Shown piece by piece: positions 11,111-22,463 of a stretch of 64,000 nucleotides of DNA. The stretch's first letter is position 1. The number at the start of each line of letters is the position of its first letter. A program made the translations under genes and the position numbers. Origin of the DNA: Microdochium bolleyi (Eukaryota; Ascomycota; Sordariomycetes; Xylariales; Microdochiaceae); NCBI GenBank assembly GCA_001566295.1, contig KQ964246.1, forward strand, positions 2,604,001 to 2,668,000. The letters are read 5' to 3'. Below the pieces are notes generated by a model. It worked only from the letters and a program-made list of their open reading frames with translations, searched no databases and had not been told where the DNA came from.

Positions 11111-12918
11111 ATGGACCCTTCACTCCCAAATGCTGGCTGTTTCATAGACACCTCGGCGTCACCCTTCACGCCCTCGTCGCGTGATGACGTCCCCTCATCA
11201 GCCGCAAGCACGCATCACGGCCATCCGGAGCTCGACGACTTCCACTTTGACTTTGATCAGGCCTTTGGCGATCTTGACTCGGTCTCCTTCGCCTTGCAGA
11301 AGCCTTCCCACGACGACGCCTGTCTTTCTACCTGTGTCTCTGGGCTTGGCGGCTTCCCACACCACCAGCCGCCTGCGGCACATCGTGGTGCGGTTCTTCC
11401 ACAGAGCAATCACACTCGCCAGCGTCATTCGGTCTCATCGGTACCCTGTACACCCTATCTCGGCTTCAGCACAGATTTTTACCAGCCAGCACCGCCTCAG
11501 CACTTTACGCATTCGCTCCAGCCTTATGGGATGACGAATCTGGACCTGGACTTCAAGTTGCCAATGGACTTTGACAACAGAGGAGGCCACATGCCATTCC
11601 AAAATATGCAACAGTTGGGGCATACCTGCGATCCTGACGCTGACGTGTGCAATATGGCGCAGTGCCCCGTCGTTGACGATTGCGCGTCCGTCAACTGTAG
11701 CATGGTCTCATGCTCAGAGCAATGCTGTTCGGTTGATGTCTGTCATGATGAGGGATGTGCCGATGGCCTATGCCAAGACGAGGCCTGTGACGAAGGTACA
11801 CCTTGCGACAATGTCGACTGTCTCGACCCTTCAATACCTGACCAGTTCGACCCGATGTGGCATGTCCACCAGGACGAATGGTTGCAGCCAGAGAGTCAAT
11901 TAAAGGAGCACACAGCAGCCCACGCAGAGCAACAGTGTAACCACACGAACACGGAGCACGACGTCGCTGCCACGTTGCGAGACCTGAAAGTACCATCTAG
12001 TGACATGCACCCGGCCGTCTTCCCAGGCTTTGGTTGCAGTATACTAGACGGGCTGGATCATCCAGATGGACCTCACCACCATTTCTCTCCAACTCATCCG
12101 CAACCAGATCTCACATATGCCTCTACTGTAGACTCAAGTCCATCAGAGTCGAAAATTGATTGCGCTCCTCATACGTGCCAGTGGGTTTCAGGAACCACGG
12201 AAGCAGGTGGTCCGGAGCATGTCTGTGGAAAGGTTTTCCAGTCCAGTGAAGAGCTTAACGATCATTTATGTCAAGATCACGTTACCCTCATGTCGAGCAA
12301 GACGAAATACATTTGCTTATGGAAGGGTTGCATGCGACGAGACGACCAGGTATTTGCTTCGCGCAACAAGCTGCGACGCCACATTGCAACACATACTTGC
12401 TGTAAGTGGCTGTCAATATCAACCTGCTGATAGCCAGAACTGACATACCAACAGACAAACCTCACCAATGTCTGACTTGTGGCGAAAGATTTTCTGCGAA
12501 GCAAGCTTTGGATCAACACGAACGCACACACACGGGCGACAAACCCTACACGTGCCCTTACGACGGCTGCAGCAAGTCTTTCAAGCAAAAGAGCGCTCTG
12601 ACGATGCACATACGCACGCATACGGGCGAGAAACCACTAAAGTGTGAAATCTGCGGGAAGAGCTTCTGCGAGTCATCCAACCTTTCGAAACACCGCAAGA
12701 CGCACAACCCGGACTACAAGTACAAGTGCGATGAGCCTGGATGCGACAGTCAGTTCATCAGGATTGACCAGCTGCGACGCCACCAAGCCAAGCACGTGCG
12801 GCAGAAAAAGAAGAGTGATGTGCGTTCGTCACAACAGCAGCAAAAGGCTGGCATAGTAACCGCAGCCGCCCCAATGCCGGCGATAGCTGGAAGCGACTGG
12901 GGTCTAATTGATTTATAG
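11111..12918 (+). CDS. zafA: Zinc-responsive C2H2 transcription factor (Zap1/ZafA type)
   Basis: Likely activator of zinc-uptake genes under zinc limitation. Two exons, 11111-12401 and 12455-12918 (53-nt intron, donor GTAAGT, acceptor ACAG, splitting a Tyr codon), give 584 residues. Residues 173-237 hold 14 cysteines in 65 residues, resembling the Cys-rich zinc-sensing regions of Zap1-family proteins. Six C2H2 fingers follow: a divergent pair at about 356-390 and 402-428, then four tandem canonical fingers at 436-456, 464-486, 494-514 and 522-544 joined by TGDKP/TGEKP linkers. A basic tail follows the last finger. In Zap1 the divergent pair forms a zinc-sensing unit and the tandem fingers bind DNA. 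The identification rests on this arrangement; no zinc-response element was sought systematically. Confidence 0.85.
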
Positions 12919-14178
12919 CGTGGCAACAGACCACGGGCGGCGTTACTTCATGTATATACGATGTAGATCTAGTCCAGTCGTGAGCAGAAGCGAGAGCACG
13001 AACACATGCAGCGTAACATGTGTTCGTGCTCTCGCCATCGCGGCTTTGACCTCGAACGCCACAGGAGCCACAAGGCATGGCTTAGAAACATCAAATATGG
13101 CTTGCATGCGCTTATGAGTGGAATTTTACATGAGAAGTGCTTTATTCTGCATGTTAGCCTTCTACCTACGTGTGACACGCAGACTACTATGCATACGACT
13201 GTCTAATAAATTATTTGTGTGTCTCTTTCGTGACACAATCTTCTGTGCGTTTGCTGACCACGATATGCGCACGTGAACAAAAAGATCTGGCCAAGAGTCA
13301 GGGGCGCAAGGTGGAGTGGCCCAGGCTGGTCGTCGATGCTGTCATACCTTGTCCTCCTCGCGGTTGTGAATGCTGGCAAGACGAGAGTCACTAATTTCCT
13401 CTACTCGGTAGGGTAAACATGAATAAGGCACTTACTCGGATCGAGCGATCGTTCCCGGGGCAGGAGAATGGTGGAAAGTGAAGGAACGCCAGTGCAAACA
13501 AGAACTAGTATTCTTTGGCTCCTGGCCCGAGGATGGCATGGCACCATTGTCACCTAAAGACCCAATGGGCAGTGAGATCATCCATTAGAAGATAAGTCAC
13601 CATTCGTGGTTTTTAGGACCGACTCCTGGACTTGCAAACAAGAAAAGGGGAGACCAGATTTTAGAATGCATGCTATAAACACAGATGAATGAGGATGACA
13701 CCACTGGACGCCCTAGTTCAAAGACCGTAATCCCCAGGCAGTCACTTTTTGCAGGTCACGAGAAAGGCTCTCAGTCTCTGTGTCTTTTTGTTTTTGAACT
13801 TGTTTTCTTTGTTTTTGTTCATATGCCTTTCCGATTTTGGCAATTCATTTCGCATTTCGGGGCTGCAGCTCTTCTTTGGCTGCTGCTGCAGTGTGATAAA
13901 ACCTCGTATAACACCTATGTGAATGAACCCGAGAAAGAAGCCGTGCCGTCAAATGCAAGATATGAGGATCCCCCTGAAGTCGTAGATCTTTTCTTTTTAC
14001 TTTTTTCTATTCCCCCATTTTGGAAGAGAAAAAGTAAAGAGAAGGGGCTGGCGCTCTTGCCGTCGGATACACCACGCGTTCCTTTCCAGCGCGGCTGCTG
14101 CTCGGCGATCGAGGCTGTCCCTGTGATTTGCTTTTTCCGTCCCCCTCCACGCACGCATCGCCCATACGTTGTCAAAGC
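12919..14178. other. Convergent intergenic region
   Basis: 1.26 kb between the ZafA-like gene (+) and L35 (-). It contains the 19-bp hairpin at 12990-13035 and a T-rich tract at about 13785-13825. A 165-codon ATG-started frame at 13685-14182 was rejected as coding. Confidence 0.5.
12990..13035. repeat. Perfect 19-bp inverted repeat with 8-base loop
   Basis: Arms 12990-13008 and 13017-13035 are exact reverse complements (GCGAGAGCACGAACACATG in the left arm) around the loop CAGCGTAA. It starts 72 bases after the stop of the ZafA-like gene and so probably lies in its 3' UTR or at the poly(A) region. The arms are not found elsewhere in the window by eye. Confidence 0.95.
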
Positions 14179-15072
14179 TTAGTTGGCCTGAAGGCAAAAG
14201 TCAGCGAGAGGGGTTCTCAAGGTGTGTGACCACAGTCGGATGTGCACCAGGCCCCATGTCTCGTGGGGGGATGGACATACCTTGACAGCGTACTTCCTTT
14301 GAGGGAAGTGCGTGCTGCGCTTCTTTGTCTTCTCGAGGGTCTTGGCCTGCTCCGCAGGCGACAGGCGGCGACGGATGGCGCGGGTCTGCTTGGGGCGGAG
14401 GTCGAGAGGGAGGTACTTCTTGTTCTTGTAGAACAGGCGGAGCTGAGACCGCTGCTTGAGGTTGATGACGGTCAAGGTGCGGGCGATCGACTTGCGAAGG
14501 TCGTGGCTATATGTCGGGAAGATATCCAGTCAGCATCATGATACACACATTGATTTGTTCGTCCTCGTGTGTCGCCCGCATGAACCAGTGTCGTTTTAAG
14601 ATTCGTTCGCGTGGTCGTCCATTCCGTCGACAATCCCATAATCACCGTCCAGATTCGATGTTCCGGATTCCATCCCAGATTTCCCAATCGACACAATCCC
14701 ATCGATGCAATATGGCGGGACGAAAAGCTCATGTCGTTGTGTGCTGAAGGCGAAGTGATGTTGTGTGCGAGGTTGCATTGAAGTTGTTTGGTTCATGACG
14801 GACGACATCGAGACCATTTGTTGGCGCTTACATTCTGTTCAGCTTGCTGCCGGAGGAAGTGATCTTCTGGATGCGGAGCTGGCCGAGCTCGGTCTTGAGG
14901 TCAGACACAGTCTTGACCAGCTCGTCCTTGCTCTTGTTCCAGAGCTCGCCGCTCTTGACCTTGGAAGTAGACTATTCGGGTTGCGGCCGCAGAGTTAGCC
15001 ATCATTCGAGTTCGTGATGTCGCCGTCGGAGTGGCATGACGGCGGCCTGTTGGCATAGGTCCGACATACCAT
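14179..15072 (-). CDS. RPL35: 60S ribosomal protein L35 (uL29)
   Basis: Large-subunit protein near the polypeptide exit tunnel. Four exons give 125 residues: 15072-15070 (only the ATG), 14971-14832, 14506-14281 and 14187-14179 (Ala-Asn-stop). The assembled protein begins MSTSKVKSGELW and contains the family blocks RKSIARTLTVIN, YKNKKYLPLDLRPK, TRAIRRRL and HFPQRKYAVK. Introns are 98, 325 and 93 nt, with donors GTATGT, GTAAGC and GTATGT. The isolated start codon before the first intron is a known pattern of ribosomal protein genes. Length matches the usual 120-125 residues. Confidence 0.95.
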
Positions 15073-15887
15073 GATCGCGATTAGGGGTTGTCGTGGGAAT
15101 ATGGGCAATCGGTGGCCTCTCCTGGGGTGCTGTGGTCGGTTGTCGTGATGGTGGCCGCGTGGGATCGCTGGGTGTCGTGAATTTCCTGCAGCAGACAGAA
15201 CGGGTCCTCTGCGAAATGCCAAAATTTGGGAAATTTTTAGTGGGAGCTCGCTTGGGCACGCCCAAGGCGCTGGACTGGGGAGCGTGGGTGGCTCCTTGAG
15301 CGTGGTCCGTGCTTTGATGGGGATGGTGCGCCACACACCAGCCACAGTTTTCCACTCCCATGCTCTCTCCCCTTCCTCAAGGATGGCTGACTGCACGCGG
15401 TCTGTAAGTCAAAAGTTGGAAGTCTTGCGCCAAGGCCAGTAGTGCACTGACAGCCAACTGCAACCTTCCAAGGTTGGAAGCAGCTTCGCTACCTACCTTG
15501 GTCCCCAAGATGAGTTCAATGAGACGACTTCACTTGCTGCCCGCATGCACCTGCGCACATTGTCCCACTTTCACGGTTCAGCTCGATGAGGAATGCATCT
15601 CATCGAGCAGGACCCGAGGTTTAATGCCCTTCATGGAGGCTTGTGGTAATGTCATGTATTGCCGAAAACAGTTGTGTGTTTCTCATCCACGGCTTTGAAA
15701 TCTATGGCTCCCAAGGTCTGTCCTGATTCTCGTTTCGATTCTGGCAGGATGCAGATCTCTCCATCCCAAAGCAGGTCGCAGGGTACGCTTCTGAGTCGTT
15801 CTTTGGTGGAGCATGGGATCTGTCGCCAGGACCAAATCAGAGCTCATGGTGCATCCCGTCGGTGTGCACATATCCTGGGCAGTTCTT
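15073..15887. other. Intergenic, L35 promoter and Rpn13 3' region
   Basis: 815 bases between the L35 start and the Rpn13 stop, both genes on the minus strand. No conserved coding sequence is seen. Confidence 0.5.
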
Positions 15888-17462
15888 CTACTTCTCTTCT
15901 TCAACAGTCCTCTTGACACCCTCAACGAATGCCTCCACCGCCTCGCCACCCCCCAACGGGACCTGACCTCTTCGCACATAGCCCCCATTCGCGACTTTGA
16001 TCTGAAGTGCCTCTGAGATGCTTGGCAGACCACCATCACGAATGGCCATGGTCAGACTTGACAAGCTCTGGTGGAACTGCGGGCTGCGGAAGACCTTCTG
16101 CAACAGTGCCTTCTTCTGTCCGACGCTCATTGCCTCCTTCGCAGCTTCAACGGCAGCTGGAGTCGGCTCCGTAGCACTCTCGCCACTATCTGCCTGCTGT
16201 GACAGAATGAGCACGGCAGGGGGCAGGAAGCTGAGGAGAGTGTCGATCTGCTCTTCGCTGGCGTCTTGTGCCAAGGGAACCGTAGACGATGGTGTCAGGA
16301 GGTCCGAAAGCATTGGAAACAGCTTGTCCTCTCCTTGTGTACCGCCAGCAGGGGCGCCACCTCGAAGAGAGTCAAGAAAATTCCGCACGGCTGTTTGGGC
16401 ATCTTGGCTTCCGGGGGCAGCACTAGAGGACACGGGCACGTTAGCAAGTACGCAAGTTGAGGAGCAGTGCAGGATAGAGGCCGAGTTCATGGCGACCATG
16501 TTGAAGTCCATCTCTAACTCTGCAGTTGGCGCTAACACATGTGGTCACAATGCACTGGTCGCCAAATACGCATCTATTCTATATCCTTGATCGCTCCACA
16601 AGGATCCATGCTCGTAAATGCCAGAAGGAAAAGCTCGGGAATCATGGGGCTGTTCACCTACGCTCTGGCACCATCAGCACCTCCCTCTCTCGAACTCTCA
16701 CCCTCCTCCCGGACATCTCCGCCAGTGGCATCTGCGCCTGCGCCCCCGCTTCCACGGCCACCTTGGGCAGTGCGCGAGCTGCTCTGGACGTCTTCCATCG
16801 CGTCATCCTCATCGTCGTCATCGTCGTCATCGTCGTCGTCATTGTTTCGTCGGTCATCATTATCGCTGTTGTCCACATTGGCCAGGACACGAGCGACGTC
16901 GATCTCTTCGCCCTGAAGAAGGTCGTCGACAATGTCTCCGATCTTCAGGTCCCGCTTGCTGAACCATGTTGGGTCTCCCGTCCGGCCCTGGGGTTTTGAT
17001 TGCAGCCAGAAGATGTAACGCTGGCTGGATGAGGAGAACTTGAGGACGAAGATGCGACCGTTTGTCTTGGCGGCAGGAGTCGTCTGGGTTCTGCTGTCGT
17101 ACGCGAGGAAGTTGCCATCGCCAGGGACCATGACAAGGTCGAGTTCGGGTTGATCTAGGGGTGTATCGCGCCCTCTCCAGCAAAAGTGGACGAGCTCTGT
17201 ACCACGTATGTTAGCATGGTCAGATCGGTCTTGTCTGTCTCGCAGCCGGGAGTTCTTTCACAGACGCACCATCTTCGCCCTGGTACAAGAAGATGTATCC
17301 CTTGCGGGGGTCGGGCCGGACTTTGTAGGGTTTTGACGATGACTGGGAAGTGAGTTGTCAGTTGCGAATGCGCCGGAGAGAGAACTTCAGGGTCTTGTGA
17401 TGAGCACGAACATCGACATCGCACATCCCCGCCTTGAAGGTGATGAGGGGTGATATGGACAT
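15888..17462 (-). CDS. RPN13: Proteasomal ubiquitin receptor Rpn13 (ADRM1 homologue)
   Basis: Subunit of the 19S regulatory particle that binds ubiquitin through its Pru domain and, in most eukaryotes, a UCH37-type deubiquitinase through its C-terminal DEUBAD domain. Exons 17462-17412, 17342-17270, 17196-16662 and 16422-15888 give 397 residues. The Pru domain (about residues 1-120) shows SPLITFKAG, VHFCWRGRDTPLDQPELDLV, NGRIFVLKFSSSSQRYIFWLQ. A ten-Asp run near residue 160 starts the disordered linker, which ends in Gly/Glu-rich sequence. The DEUBAD region is about 285-395 (AVRNFLDSL, KKALLQKVFRSPQF). Intron 1 has an unusual donor, GTTCGT. Intron 3 is long (239 nt), with donor GTAGGT and a strong GCTAAC branch site. 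Confidence 0.92.
16801..16843. repeat. TCG/TCA trinucleotide repeat encoding the Rpn13 Asp tract
   Basis: Plus-strand run of TCG and TCA/TCC units. Read on the minus strand it is GAC/GAT codons giving the uninterrupted Asp run and the DEDD extension of Rpn13. Such tracts change length easily by slippage. Confidence 0.85.
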
Positions 17463-18021
17463 GGTGAGGGATGTAGGACTTCCTCACGGCTCGGATTGTT
17501 GCTGACGTGCCGTTTGTCAAGCGCCGCGTGTTGTTTCCCTTCTCGTAGCTCTGGGCGTGATGCCTGGATGTTGGTATGTCGTCCCTCAGCAAGGAGCCAA
17601 GCTACAGCTCGAATCGACAAGGCTGCCAGACATCATACGTAAGGCAAGGACCCGCGCGCCGCGGTGTGGAAAGGCGGGGACGGAAAGGAGGTTCCACCAG
17701 CATGTGATTGGCCATTGTGCCCGCCTACTCGGGAGAGCTTGAGCCACAGCGCAGGCAAGTGTCGATGTCGAGGAAGGCCCCATGGCGGGGCAGTCTGTGG
17801 CTGGGTCGATAAGATACGAAGGAAAAAAACGGCCATGCCTGACCCGTCCTAGCGCGAATCGCACAGGGTAGTTCAATCGCTAATTCCGCCCACACAAAAA
17901 ATTGAATGAAATCAACCTGCCGCAAAGCTGTGCTGGATCTTCAACTTCAACACTGAGAGCCGCCCGACATCACCGACAATTCGACCACCCCCCTAACCCC
18001 AGACAGCACAGCACATTCACA
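17463..18021. other. Divergent promoter region (Rpn13 / L6)
   Basis: 559 bases between the divergent starts of Rpn13 and L6. The last 60 bases before the L6 ATG read as a typical AC-rich fungal 5' leader. Confidence 0.5.
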
Positions 18022-19080
18022 ATGTCGCAGCCGAGCCAACAGAAGAAATTCGGGAAGTCGACCCGGGAGGTCCCTCACCACTCCCAGAAGGCCCAGAAGT
18101 GGTACCCTGCCGACGATGACTCTCAGCCCAAGACCGTAAGTTGAGCCTGTGGTGCATACGGCGGCAAGCGATTGCAGGATGTCTCTCCCTCCGGTTCTAC
18201 GACGCGCGGCGCAGCGTGACGGCGATCTCTGCGCGAGCGCTCTGCGACTATCGGCCACCGAATATCGACAACAAATTCAATACACTTTCGCACACCCGAA
18301 AGCTCAGACGATACCGTGAAGTTTAGCCAGCATTTCCAAGTCGACGACGATACCTCGCAGCAACAAGGAGAGGAAGCAGAGCGCACGCGCAAATCATCAA
18401 GCCAAGACAACCCGAATTTGAGAGACATCCGGCATATCGCGCTCGAGCACATGAACAAATCGACCAACTGAGGGCAGTTTCACTAACATATCTGTGCCCT
18501 CGACATAGGTCCGCAAGGGCATCCGCGCCTGGTCTCCCCGGGAGGCTCTCCAGCCCGGCACCGTCCTTATCCTTCTGGCCGGCCGCTTCCGTGGCAAGCG
18601 CGTTGTTCTCCTGAAGAACCTCGAGCAGGGTGTCCTCCTCGTCACTGGCCCCTTCAAGATCAACGGTGTCCCCATCCGGAGAGTCAACGCCAGATACGTC
18701 ATCGCCACCTCCTACAAGATCGACGTCTCTGGTCTCGACCAGAAGAAGATCAGCGAGATCGCCGAGTCCAAGTACTTCTCCCGCGACAAGGCCTCCGACA
18801 AGGCTACTGAGGATGCTTTCTTCAAGCAGGGCGAGAAGCCCCAGGTACGACTCTCCGCAGCCGAGCCGATATGAAAATGGCATGCATGAGGACAGACTCG
18901 CTAACATTAACTGCTTCCCTTGTACAGAAGAAGGAGATCAACAGCAGCCGTGCTGCCGACCAGAAGGCCGTCGACAAGGCCCTGATTGCCAGCATCAAGA
19001 AGGTCGACCTGCTTGCCAGCTACCTTTCCAGCTCCTTCAGCCTGCGCAAGGGTGACAAGCCCCACGAGATGAAGTGGTAG
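18022..19080 (+). CDS. RPL6: 60S ribosomal protein L6 (eL6)
   Basis: Large-subunit ribosomal protein. Exons 18022-18135, 18509-18844 and 18928-19080, all phase 0, give 200 residues. Family blocks are RKGIRAWSPREALQPGTVLILLAGRFRGKRVV, split here as KGIRAWSPREAL and LLAGRFRGKRVVLLK, then GPFKINGVPIRRVN, YVIATSYKIDVS and the C-terminal Lys-rich helix ending PHEMKW. The first intron is long (373 nt), as is common in ribosomal protein genes; I looked for an obvious box C/D snoRNA in it and saw none. The start ATG has the context CACAATGTC. Confidence 0.95.
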
Positions 19081-20074
19081 ACAGTTGTTTTTCGCTCTCT
19101 ATCTTCCACAACACATCTCATCATCCCGGAATGAAACTTCCGGCACACTTGCATATTTCCCAACATCAGCGGACGAAACCTCCTTCTTTCCAGCCATTTC
19201 TAGGCATGGGGCCGGACTAGTAGACGTGACAGTGAGGGTGGGAATAACGGGGGAACCACACAAAACAAAAAATCATTCTCTCTTCTGTTGGGGATCGATC
19301 CATAACGAAACAACGGAAAGAGAAGCGCGGGAGTTGGTCTTGACTTCTTTTGGGCAAGTTCTCATGTGATGACACGAAACGGGGTTGGGTTTTTTCTGTT
19401 AAAAAGACTTACACACAACGCAATGGAACAAAGAGAACAACACGACACACAATCTTAAAGAAAAAAACAGATGAAACTATTATCATGGTCGTTGCAAATG
19501 TGACTGTGACTTGGCTCTCGAGGCAGCCACTTCAAAGACATGGACACGGGTCAGATGCACAATGTCCCGGGTTGCACGTCGTCCACCCTGTTCATTTCGA
19601 AACCGTATTCCACGACTTGATGCGGTTCACGTACAACAACAACTACTACTACGTCATCCAAGAAGAGCCCATCGTGATCTGACTCCCATGTTCGATGGCC
19701 AACTGCACCCGATCCATGAGCACTTCCTGCATTATCACGATATCCTGCAAGATATGACTTGAGCCACAACCTCCTCGCAAGTTAGGACTTTCATGTTACT
19801 TGATAGATGTAAATGCATACCGGCGGGCCCACACGGCGTACCAGCTTTGGACGACATCGCGTTCATAACTACCCAAATCGTCCCAGATGTTGTGAGAGTC
19901 CGCATCGGCGACAGTTGCCTTATCATTATCTGACCGACAGCACGCACAGATCTGCGATGTACCATATTCTAGGAGCAAGACTACGGTAGATTGTGCTCTA
20001 TCATCTCTCATGCTCGTTACTTTCAATGCTACCCATACCCTATATCGCCATGTATATGTACACTTCTCTATTTC
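19081..20074. other. Convergent 3' region (L6 / DPP III)
   Basis: About 1 kb between two stop codons, with several A- and T-rich runs suitable for 3' end formation. No conserved coding sequence. Confidence 0.5.
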
Positions 20075-22463
20075 TCAGACATTGCGCTCAGCGAAGCTCT
20101 GAATCATACCCACAGGCGATGCCTCGTAGTGCTTGAGTGTGACCTTGCCGCTGCTCTCGTCGAGGAACGTGTTGGCCTGCACAAACACCTTGCGCGGCTG
20201 CTTGTTGCGCAGTACCTCGTCACGCACCTTCTTGCCCCAGAACTCTGGGTCGACGTTGGTCATATCGTTGTAGAATTTGGTGCCATTCTCAACGTCGGCC
20301 GTGCTCTTGTAGATGTGAATCTTCTGCAGGTAGTCCCCGACGGCCTTGCGGCCAGACGTCAGGATCTTGGAGCGGTCCAGCTTGATCGTGAGACCAGAGA
20401 CATCGTCGCCCTGGTAGTCGAGCTTGCAGAAGTCGTCGCCGGCCTGAAGGAAGCACTGCAGGATGGAGAAGCGGGCTTGCGAGTGCGCCTGTCCCCACTT
20501 GCGGCTCTTGGGATCCCACATCTCGAGCGACGCGAGACCGGCACGGGCCACTTTGAAACTGTCAGTGGGCATTCGTGTATGTGTGCTTGGAGGAAGTGGA
20601 CTCACTGGAGAGGTAGGAGGCGTAAAGGACATCGCCAGCCTCGCCATCCATGTCAATCTCGCCGTTGCCGAAACCGAAGATCTTCAGCGCAGAGAACTCG
20701 CAGCTCAAGAACATGGCAACAAGCTCCGCGCGGCACTCCTCGTATGACGCGGCAACGCTGCCGAATACGGACCCCCAGGTCTGGCCAGGCTTGTAGTAGG
20801 TAGTGATGGGCTTATTGGTGAGAGGGGAAACGGGGGGGTTCTCCTTGTCAAAGTTGTAGACTCCCTCCGAGGTCTCCTGCAGGAGCTTGCCGCAGCCGTG
20901 GCCAGTCAGCTCATGCAGACCAACCTGGACCTCAAAGGCAGCATCGCGGTACTTGTGGTAGATCGGAAGATCCTTGTCGGCGATAAAGGGGATCTTCTCA
21001 TTGGGCGCCTTGGCACTCAGGACATTGCCGAGCGAGACGTTCTTGAAACCCTCGTTCTGACGAATGCAATCGTAGTTAGGGATATTGATACCCGCAGGGA
21101 TGCCCGAGCCAGCGAAAGTAAGCACCTCCAAAGAGGTGAAATCAGGCGAAAGGAACTTGTCCTTCTCGAATTCGGCACCCCATGGAAGCAGCGGGATCAT
21201 CTGAGGAGCAGCATCCACGAGCGCCCCGAATGCACGGGTCCTCTCGAGGTTCACCATGGACGCAAAACCCTCCCACTCTCCTCTGACACCAGCAGGATCT
21301 CTGTAGGTCTCGATGAAACCAATGTTAGATTCGACCATGGGACCCTTGTCCTTGATCCAGTAGCGCTGGCTATCGAGAAAGTCGTTCAGAGATCCAGTCT
21401 CGAAAGACTTGGCATAGGCGTTGTACATGTTCGTCTGGTTGTCGTTATCTCCGTTCTCAGCCGCCTTCTTGGCGCTCGCTGTGATCGCGGCCATCTCCTT
21501 GGAGTAGTCGCCGTAGACAAGCTTGATGGTCTTGCCAGCCAATGGCCCGTCCTCGACCTTGAAGCTGGTATCCTTGCCAATATCACCTCCCGCCTCAGGC
21601 ACAGAAGTGATAGCAGAAGCGATAAGAATCTCGAAAGAACCGTCCTTGGTCTTGGTCAACCGCGTGTTTTCCGGGAGAAGACCCTTCTTCTCCATAAACC
21701 CAGAGACGGCTTCGATCTCGGCCTTCGTAATCTCATGGCAGTGAGGGTAGTATGTCGTCATGTGCCCCGCGTCGAGGAAACCAAGATGCATCAATCCGGA
21801 CTTCTCGGCCGAGAAGATGCCACCCTTGGAGGCCTTGTAGAAGCCGTCAGCCTCCGGGGAGGTGGCGGCGATGGCGGCAAAGGATGCCTCGGACGAGCGC
21901 GGGATGAATTTGGAGTCGCCGAAGCTCTTGTAGTTGCCATTGTTGCCGAGGAACTGGGCGGCGTACTGCAGGAAGTGGTCGAGCTCCTCGTCGGAGATGC
22001 CGGCCTTGCTTTGGAGGGCCTTCCAGTCACCGCCGCAGCTCTTGTGCAGGGCGAGGATGAAGTCGTAGATGGCCTCTGCCTCGGGGGAGATCTGCCTCAG
22101 CACGATCCTGGTGCCCTGGAAGGCGGCCCTGCTGATGTAGTGGGCATAGCGCTTCTGCTTGTCGGTGAGGGCTTCAAAGTGCTTCTCGATCTCGAGCCTG
22201 ACGACGCTTGGCGGGGCATCCGCCAGGTAGTGCTTGAGCTCCTGGGCCTCCATGGTGTAGTGGCGTGCAGGCTGATGGCGCAGTGATGTGCGGTTGTGCA
22301 GCAGCGACGGTAGTCTTGAAGCTGCACGAGGTCGGTTATGTGTGCTCAGCGTGTGGAAGGAAGATACGGCTGTAGCAGAGGTGGCGGATGATGAAGCCTT
22401 GAGGAAGCTGGAGCTGGGAGCGTGAGATGCCGCTCCGCGGCAGAAAAGGACCCTGAAGCTCAT
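20075..22463 (-). CDS. Dipeptidyl peptidase III (zinc metallopeptidase, M49)
   Basis: Removes dipeptides from the N termini of short peptides. Exons 22463-20606 and 20550-20075 give 777 residues. The M49 signature HELTGH is at 517 and the second zinc-ligand motif EECRAE at 575. The 55-nt intron uses donor GTGAGT and acceptor CAAAG; only this acceptor restores the family sequence YLSMARAGL, whereas the nearby CAG at 20559 shifts the frame. Residues 1-70 are Ser/Arg/Ala-rich and nearly free of acids, like a mitochondrial presequence. An internal ATG at 22253 (MEAQELKHYL) gives 707 residues, the usual length of cytosolic DPP III. Which start is used, or both, is open. Confidence 0.92.

Noticed and set aside
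13685..14182. 165-codon ATG-started frame downstream of the ZafA-like gene
   Set aside because: Encodes an irregular Phe/Pro/Lys-rich sequence created by T-rich tracts, overlaps the end of L35 antisense, and resembles no family; more likely 3' UTR.
18136..18508. Possible intronic snoRNA in L6
   Set aside because: No paired C/D or H/ACA boxes visible in the 373-nt intron.
20898..22286. 462-codon plus-strand frame opposite DPP III
   Set aside because: Antisense shadow of a conserved coding sequence with strong third-position GC bias.
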